DNA of 64,000 nucleotides, taken from NCBI GenBank assembly GCA_014526335.1, contig JACTAT010000056.1:718968-782967 (forward strand), written 5' to 3'. Position 1 is the stretch's first letter, and the number at the start of each line of letters is the position of its first letter. The notes beneath the pieces are model-generated. The model had not been told where the DNA came from. It searched no databases and saw nothing but the letters and a program-made list of their open reading frames with translations. Shown here in pieces: positions 60,901 to 64,000 of this stretch. The stretch comes from Chrysaora quinquecirrha. Lineage: Eukaryota; Cnidaria; Scyphozoa; Semaeostomeae; Pelagiidae. Both the position numbers and the translations under genes were made by a program.

Positions 60901-63238
60901 AGTAAGACCCGGTTTACATTGCACTGAATAAATTTTATACATATTGAAAGATGATGAATGTAATGTTAACGCTTACCTTGGTATTTTTTGGTATACGCAT
61001 GTCCTCTTCTTTCAGGCATTTATTCAAACTGGAAGAGCTCCAACTATACTGCAGCAATTGTGTCTTCTTCCATTTCAATATTTCAGTGATCCAAAGTAAG
61101 TTTATCTCTTGCGCCCACTTTTTCATCTTAGGGTCTAGTTTTGCTTATAATTTCGCCTCTTTTTTATGCTAAATGTCCATTTCCTACACCTCTGGCTATG
61201 ACATTTTTTTCAAATTGTATGATATAGAGCCTTTTTAATCCAAAGGCCATAAGCATCCAAAATTAAGACCAGGTGCTAATTTCAAATAGCGCTGGTTTTA
61301 TTAATTTTGTAGGTATTGGTTTTCAGGAGATAAGTTTCACCCTTCAGTTGCAATTTGCGATCAAAGCCTAGTTTCAGTTTAAAAAAAAAAACTCTCAATT
61401 CTCATAAAAACGCATACATATATGCGGAAAATGAAACTTTTCAGTTTTGGCTTGAAGCTCCCGATCGTAAAATTCTAGAAAATTTCCAAAATTCTTGCAA
61501 AGCATCATTAAGATGTTTTGGCTTGCATTCTACATTTACAGTTATAATCTCAACTTTATGAACATACATTTTTTCTTTAGTTTGCGGAGAATCCTGCTTC
61601 CAACTCTTATTTCATGTTGCTATGAATCATCGGAAAACAAGATAGCGCTTGAACAAGAAATTAGTCAAAGCCTGCTTGCTTCCTTCATCGAGGTGGGGTC
61701 ATTGTCAATTCATATTTGCATCATTAATTCATAAGCCAGGCGCAAACCGTTCCAACATCTTGGCAAACATCGCTATCAACAATTGTTGGCCAAGACTTTG
61801 GCACGGTTTGCTAAAGATAAAGACAACATTTTGGCATTAGACTTTCGATAACAGATCGTATGTCTCTCAACTTTGCTTACTTTCGTTCCACAACAAGACT
61901 CTGTTGGAGTGATAAAAGGCTCTATATACTCTAGAGTTCTTTGAAAGCAATTATAGTCAATCTTCACCGTCTCTGTATAGGTTATCTTCTGCCCGACCTT
62001 CTTGCACTACATAGATTTGCATACAGACCTTATTTCTCCCTCGTTTTGTTCCAGTTTCTGAGTTGGACCTCTAGTTTTTTCTTCTGTCGATCAAAAGACC
62101 AAGCAAAGTGAGGATTGGTATAGCAAACCGCAGCGACATGTTCGCGTATTTTCAGCCAAAATATTGGCCAACAATATTGGTACAGTTCACGCCCGCCTAT
62201 ATTGAAGACCTATTCGTAAATTCATTAGGTGCATAAAACCTTTGACGAACGTCGCCAACATTACAGACAACATTTGCCCAACTTCTTGTTGCATGCTATC
62301 TGCTGGTGGCACAAGGGAGGCTAAACGTTTTCCACATTCGTGGAAAAATGTAACAAGTGTCAGAGGTTACCTTTTTTCGTTTTTTCACGACTGTGTAACA
62401 GCTTAAAATCATTATTAGGAAGTTAATGGATCTTAGTTCTGAGCTGGCTATCTATCAGATTGACCTAAGGAGCGAAAACCATGATTCGTGGAATCAGTTT
62501 AATGCAAAGCGAAACGGCAGGGCAGAAGGTTTCGAATCATTTCAAGTTTGTATCCGTGACCATACCTTGTTCGGCAGTTAATGTGTTATATTTTTTTCAA
62601 ATACCCAATCAGATCACTGATATTGGCGTATGCTTGTTATAACCGAATTTTTTTTTACCTTTTTTCCAACCAAAGTCCTAAACTCTAATCAAAGCAGCTG
62701 GTCAATGAAATACGTAGTTTTCAGTCTCCTACTGGATTTACATTTTCATGAAAGGTAAACCTGTTAGTTCTCTTTGCAGGAAAATATCAAGGAAATAAAT
62801 TCAGAGAAAGCTTCACCTAGAAAAGGAGGGTTGATAATAGGTTAGTTTAAGATAAAACTTTGGTTTCTCTTGGACCGTGGATGATTTCGTTAATTAAAAC
62901 GTTGTTTCAAGTAGAATGATACTAAATTTTGATTATGCACACTTCGAACAGCCTATGGCCTATGAAATATACAATAATCAATATACTTATTAAACAGCCT
63001 GTGGCCTAATAAAGTATACATTATACTTATCAAGAATTTAAGTTCCAAGATCTGTCTCCCAGGGAATCTGTTCTTGTTCAAACCAGAGCCAATTTATGAG
63101 AACGAAACGAGTCTGAAGATGGAAAAATCGTTCAACAGACCCTTTCTAAGAAGCCTTGCTCAGATGTTGAAAATATCTGCAGCAGCTCAGAAAACAAGGT
63201 GCAAAGAACTATCTAACAAAGGGAAATTACTTGATTAA
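35656..63238 (+). CDS. SCAPER: SCAPER orthologue, 31 exons
   Basis: SCAPER is an ER-associated cyclin A/CDK2-binding protein in vertebrates, linked to cell-cycle and cilium biology. I recognise it by collinear similarity along the chain. Exons: 35656-35682, 36055-36187, 37911-38260, 39922-40022, 41120-41727, 42615-43001, 44277-44477, 45122-45193, 45925-46065, 46403-46474, 47350-47379, 48473-48526, 48679-48750, 49699-49768, 49975-50056, 50494-50547, 50840-50932, 51385-51480, 52686-52813, 53047-53111, 54135-54261, 55714-55910, 56348-56488, 57154-57230, 58002-58156, 59542-59603, 60814-60901, 61016-61095, 61581-61692, 62780-62840, 63063-63238. About 1370 residues, close to the vertebrate length of about 1400. 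Landmarks in order: VEQEGRTARNLITWSVP; RARYWSYLFENLQRAVDEIY; SLAWEVRKMSPG; LSWADKVK; WGDLAEIEPKRPPG; a long coiled coil (exons 8-16); one C2H2 zinc finger; and the conserved C-terminal repeats (LPFQYFSDP). Phases agree except at exons 6, 14 and 20, each explained by a one-base homopolymer error. The first and last two exons are the least certain. Confidence 0.95.
36556..36754. mobile_element. Family E element, copy 4, in SCAPER intron 2
   Basis: Ends CACGTTTTTTTTTTATAAGA and TTTCTTATAAAAAAATGTG are flanked by TA. The interior has inverted AACTTTTAGAACTAGG motifs. Confidence 0.72.
36990..37345. repeat. Cluster of inverted GTGGATTGGATCTA motifs in SCAPER intron 2
   Basis: Repeated AAAGTGGATTGGATCTA and its reverse complement, separated by TTTACACGAG motifs. 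A similar but weaker cluster is at 24640-24780. Probably a decayed inverted-repeat element. Confidence 0.4.
37727..37895 (+). mobile_element. SINE copy ending just before the SCAPER exon 3 acceptor
   Basis: Same family as 25987-26160: GTGCTGTGGCACC head, B-box-like GGTTCCAGCCC, and tail GGCGCTAAAACACCATTTCA. Its last bases (CACCTTCCCC) feed the pyrimidine-rich stretch of the acceptor at 37909-37910. The open frame running through it into exon 3 is not coding. Confidence 0.8.
38292..38880. mobile_element. pogo/Tigger-like non-autonomous element in SCAPER intron 3
   Basis: Terminal inverted repeats CAGTTGACATCCGCTATCTC (then GA) flanked by TA duplications at 38290-38291 and 38881-38882. The CAGTTGA...TATCTCGAA style resembles pogo/Tigger ends. 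Extra internal copies of CGCTATCTCGAAC follow the left end. No transposase frame. Confidence 0.85.
39785..39880 (-). mobile_element. Family B fragment in SCAPER intron 3
   Basis: GACGCTCATCAGAGTTCAAA through GGTGCATGTTGAAATGCA is a diverged reverse-orientation piece of family B, ending about 40 bp before exon 4. Confidence 0.4.
40131..40648. mobile_element. Family C element, copy 2, in SCAPER intron 4
   Basis: Left end GGCCCAGGCCATACGATG and right end GATCGTTTGGCCAGACCCTA are inverted. The interior has TTTGTCAAACA-type inverted motifs and a GGCAACGAGATATGG segment. Confidence 0.65.
42615..43001 (+). CDS. SCAPER: SCAPER exon 6, acidic segment, frame break at its start
   Basis: Part of the SCAPER gene. 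Exon 5 ends in phase 1 at a consensus donor (ACAG|GTAAGG), but exon 6 is open only in phase 0. Removing one T from the TTTT run at 42623-42626 gives the acidic reading DDDFEGEDQVEMADDESW in the right phase. The alternative is a weak exon 5 donor (AAG|GTTTGA). The exon carries the conserved LASAIEEEEHLTKELE stretch, the start of the charged region. Confidence 0.85.
43040..44040. repeat. AACT tetranucleotide array in SCAPER intron 6
   Basis: About 1 kb of TAACTAACTAAC with sporadic TAGC, TTAC and GACT variants, filling most of the intron 43002-44276. It is the reverse complement of the AGTT array in intron 13. Confidence 0.9.
46513..47157. mobile_element. Family C element, copy 3, in SCAPER intron 10
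   Basis: Terminal 21-bp inverted repeats GGCCCTGGCCAAACGATCAA plus A are exact. A second internal copy of the left arm begins near 46889, suggesting a nested or partly duplicated element. Confidence 0.8.
47411..47775. mobile_element. Family C-related element in SCAPER intron 11
   Basis: Left end CCCCGGCCAAAAGACTCGAT and right end AAAATCGAGTCGTTTGGTCA are inverted. The interior is packed with TCGAGTGAAAAATCGA-like motifs. The ends resemble family C but the body differs. Confidence 0.55.
47960..48070 (-). mobile_element. Possible tRNA-derived SINE fragment in SCAPER intron 11
   Basis: On the minus strand GGTGTGGGTTCGAGCGGGGC contains a B-box match. The A-box half is weak. Low certainty. Confidence 0.3.
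48800..49485. repeat. AGTT tetranucleotide array in SCAPER intron 13
   Basis: About 0.7 kb of TTAGTTAGTTAG with a longer unit (GGTTAGTTAGGTAGTTTTAG) repeated three times. It fills most of intron 48751-49698 and is complementary to the intron 6 array. Not the telomeric TTAGGG repeat. Confidence 0.9.
49699..49768 (+). CDS. SCAPER: SCAPER exon 14, coiled coil, one base short
   Basis: Part of the SCAPER gene. The exon must start in phase 0 after exon 13 but is open only when one base is added to the AAAAA run at 49704-49708. It then reads ETKKEKEKLEKEKAREEAI, matching the charged coiled coil of SCAPER. It ends in phase 2 (CAAAG|GTTTGG) and joins exon 15 correctly (RDREMKVAAR). Confidence 0.88.
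49826..49922 (-). mobile_element. SINE fragment in SCAPER intron 14
   Basis: GGTGTTTTTAGCGCCACTTG and GACCTCGACCCGGACTGTGA match the tail half of the SINE at 25987 with clear divergence. Confidence 0.5.
50113..50440. repeat. GACT tetranucleotide array in SCAPER intron 15
   Basis: About 75 nearly perfect ACTG units, with a few GAAT variants at the right edge. It explains the (SVSQ)n frames on the minus strand. It ends about 50 bp before the exon 16 acceptor. Confidence 0.92.
50840..51480 (+). CDS. SCAPER: SCAPER zinc-finger exons 17-18
   Basis: Part of the SCAPER gene. Exon 17 (50840-50932) ends KKKQCTLCSTE and exon 18 (51385-51480) continues IPSELFMVSHLKGKKHKEAL. Together they form C-x2-C-x12-H-x5-H, the U1-like C2H2 finger of SCAPER, with all four ligands intact. 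The intron between them is phase 0. Confidence 0.93.
51797..52210 (-). pseudogene. 5'-truncated LINE: C-terminal part of a non-LTR reverse transcriptase ORF
   Basis: The minus frame of 137 residues (LQRLQSRARSII, NMMTYKIINRLCPENIF, YNTRNSRDLQIP, FHYTSIKNWNDTPPTIRE, FKQKLKTHLKS) is the typical region downstream of the reverse transcriptase domain in jockey/CR1-like LINEs. The catalytic RT domain is absent, so it is a dead 3' fragment. It lies antisense in SCAPER intron 18, with AT-rich 3' sequence to about 51640. Confidence 0.85.
53047..53111 (+). CDS. SCAPER: SCAPER exon 20, one base short
   Basis: Part of the SCAPER gene. The exon enters in phase 2 (GREYEANFSNEEKLEDSQ) but leaves in phase 1, whereas exon 21 needs phase 2. 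Adding one A to the AAAAA run at 53100-53104 gives a junction reading KRARLQRSLKDI, matching the KAKLQR-type sequence of vertebrate SCAPER. Confidence 0.85.
53868..54107. mobile_element. Family A element, copy 2, in SCAPER intron 20
   Basis: GGCCAAACTAGGAGACATGT ... ATGTCTCCTATTTTAGCCAG, inverted relative to the copies at 8344 and 60246. It ends about 30 bp before the exon 21 acceptor. Confidence 0.72.
54559..55163. mobile_element. mariner-like non-autonomous element in SCAPER intron 21
   Basis: Terminal inverted repeats CAGGGTGGCCCAAAAAGGAC (then CCC) flanked by TA at 54557-54558 and 55164-55165. This end sequence is typical of mariner/Tc1 elements. The 605-bp body has no transposase frame. 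Confidence 0.87.
56060..56330 (+). mobile_element. Family B element, copy in SCAPER intron 22
   Basis: Contains GTTTCTGACGTTCATACTCT as at 9112-9133. It shares a degenerate reading (VGAFLAAYGYKLRLS, TLRSVRRK) with the inverted copy at 59129-59400. Ends just before exon 23. The shared frame is decayed. Confidence 0.6.
56733..56952. mobile_element. Family F inverted-repeat element in SCAPER intron 23
   Basis: GTGCCAACTTGTTGGCAAGA ... CAACAATTGTCACGGTTTGC with repeated AATGTTGGCCA motifs. Similar ends occur at 61737-62200. Confidence 0.55.
59129..59400 (-). mobile_element. Family B element, inverted copy in SCAPER intron 25
   Basis: Reverse-orientation relative of 56060-56330. Read on the minus strand it gives IGAFRSASCYKFRLV and ALKSVRRKKHV, parallel to the other copy. 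Two copies in nearby introns and opposite orientation. Confidence 0.6.
60246..60517. mobile_element. Family A element, copy 3, in SCAPER intron 26
   Basis: GCCTGGCTAAACTAGGAGGT ... CATGTCTCCTAAGTTAGCCA, with internal GTTTCTGGGAGACAACAGAA. Closest to the copy at 8344-8616. Confidence 0.75.
60546..60656 (+). mobile_element. Family D repeat, copy 3, in SCAPER intron 26
   Basis: TTGAATTGAATTGATAGG ... GTAATTCAATTCAG ... CATGTAATAAGTCT, same orientation as 20480-20593. It directly follows the family A element. Confidence 0.5.
61737..62204. mobile_element. Family F inverted-repeat element in SCAPER intron 29
   Basis: Left CCAGGCGCAAACCGTTCCAA, right TTGGTACAGTTCACGCCCGC, with internal CAACAATTGTTGGCCAAGA palindromes. 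No coding capacity. Confidence 0.5.
63063..63238 (+). CDS. SCAPER: Predicted last SCAPER exon
   Basis: Part of the SCAPER gene. The acceptor TGTCTCCCAG joins exon 30 in phase 1 and the frame (GNLFLFKPEPIYENETS ... SLAQMLKISAAAQKT) runs to TAA at 63236-63238. It is much less conserved than exons 23-29, so the true C-terminus could use another exon. An AATAAA at 63855-63860 is the nearest clear poly(A) signal. Confidence 0.6.
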
Positions 63239-63400
63239 ATACCTCCTCTTTGAGCAGATTTGCAATCCAGATCATTGCACGTTGAGACGATTCCCTTACT
63301 CAAGATGTGCGCCATCTTCCAGAAAAATCTCTGTCATCAGCTTCTTCAAAATTCTGCGAAATAAGATAGGCCCTCGGAAGGATTAAGAAGTTTTACCACA

Positions 63401-63563
63401 GGTGAAATGGTGTTTTAGCGCCAGTCGCTAGGATCTCAGTAGTAGGTTAACTAATCGAGACCTCGACCCTGGCTGTGACGCTACCGTGGCTGGGCTCGAA
63501 CCCTAACCACACTGAGCTTCTGACACCACGAGTCAGCTGGATTACACCACGACGCCACAGCAC
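63401..63563 (-). mobile_element. tRNA-derived SINE, second nearly identical complete copy
   Basis: Minus-strand SINE matching 25987-26160 over its length with about one substitution (GGTTAGGGTTCGAGCCC against GGTCAGGGTTCGAGCCC). If the SCAPER transcript ends after 63.8 kb, this lies in its 3' UTR in antisense. Confidence 0.8.
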
Positions 63564-63870
63564 CACAAGTAAAACTGAAGAGGATGTCGCGAGCAGATAA
63601 AGGCTCTAGTTATCTACGCTGCTAGTTATCTAAGAATCTGGGCACTAGTTATTTTCCCGCGTCTTATTCCGCGTTCTGGCGACAACGTCGTCTTTGCTGT
63701 TTTCACGTTGGGAACTATCGTGAAAACTGCGAAAGAAACTAATTCAGAATCAAGTGGTTGGCTGAAAGACCTTTTCTTTAGCGAGCTTTACACTTAGGTC
63801 TTAGTACGCCGGTATGTCGGCTTAGCCATCCTTCAATGCTAAATTAATAATCTAAATAAAAACGCTACAG

Positions 63871-63971
63871 AACCTTGTTGACAAAGACGACGCTCTAAGT
63901 GGTGCCGTCCTGTTGCTAAAACAGTCTGATGGAAGTTTTACCGTATTCAAAAACATTGCTTCTTGTTTCAG
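63871..63971 (+). CDS. Possible exon of an unidentified downstream gene
   Basis: An open stretch reading NLVDKDDALSGAVLLLKQSD and GSFTVFKNIASCF ends at a good donor (TTTCAG|GTGAAAG). The upstream acceptor (ACGCTACAG) lacks a pyrimidine tract. Protein-like composition, unknown family, close to the window edge. Confidence 0.25.
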
Positions 63972-64000
63972 GTGAAAGTGCTCTCTCACGTGCATCTCTA

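Overview
This is intron-rich, AT-rich animal nuclear DNA. Conserved metazoan genes with canonical GT-AG introns, tRNA-derived SINEs, a LINE fragment and many short inverted-repeat elements show this. Gene structure and repeat density would suit a cnidarian or similar early-branching invertebrate, but the sequence alone does not settle the taxon.

Layout. 1-3847: no gene seen. 3848-8286 (minus): a very large Gln/Asn-rich repeat protein, one long exon. 8340-12640: inverted-repeat elements and a 2.75-kb minisatellite of 27-bp units. 13102-16082 (minus): a second Gln/Pro-rich, strongly basic protein that shares an acceptor phase with the first. 18690-18880 (minus): an orphan first exon with a signal peptide and the start of a thioredoxin fold, as in protein disulfide isomerases. 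20838-30229 (minus): a complete four-exon synaptotagmin-like gene with one membrane segment and two C2 domains that lack calcium ligands. 30230-35655: satellites, fold-back elements and a 0.7-kb tandem duplication. 35656-63238 (plus): the SCAPER orthologue (S-phase cyclin A-associated protein in the ER), reconstructed here as 31 exons coding about 1370 residues. Its introns are full of mobile elements and tetranucleotide arrays.

Main conclusions. (1) Three genes carry single-base frame breaks, nearly all one A (coding strand) too few in short A-runs. Since conserved SCAPER is hit too, this looks like systematic homopolymer error in the assembly rather than gene death. (2) SCAPER introns 6 and 13 carry long, mutually reverse-complementary AACT/AGTT arrays around seven exons whose total length is divisible by three. 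That geometry favours circular RNA or in-frame exon skipping. (3) A SINE ends about 20 bp before the SCAPER exon 3 acceptor. (4) Two SINE copies about 37 kb apart are almost identical, so that family moved recently. (5) Several short inverted-repeat families recur 2-4 times each, two with clear TA target duplications.

The genes show no operon-like functional link. The two Gln-rich genes look like a tandem pair of fast-evolving structural proteins. SCAPER and the synaptotagmin-like gene are ordinary cell-biology genes.
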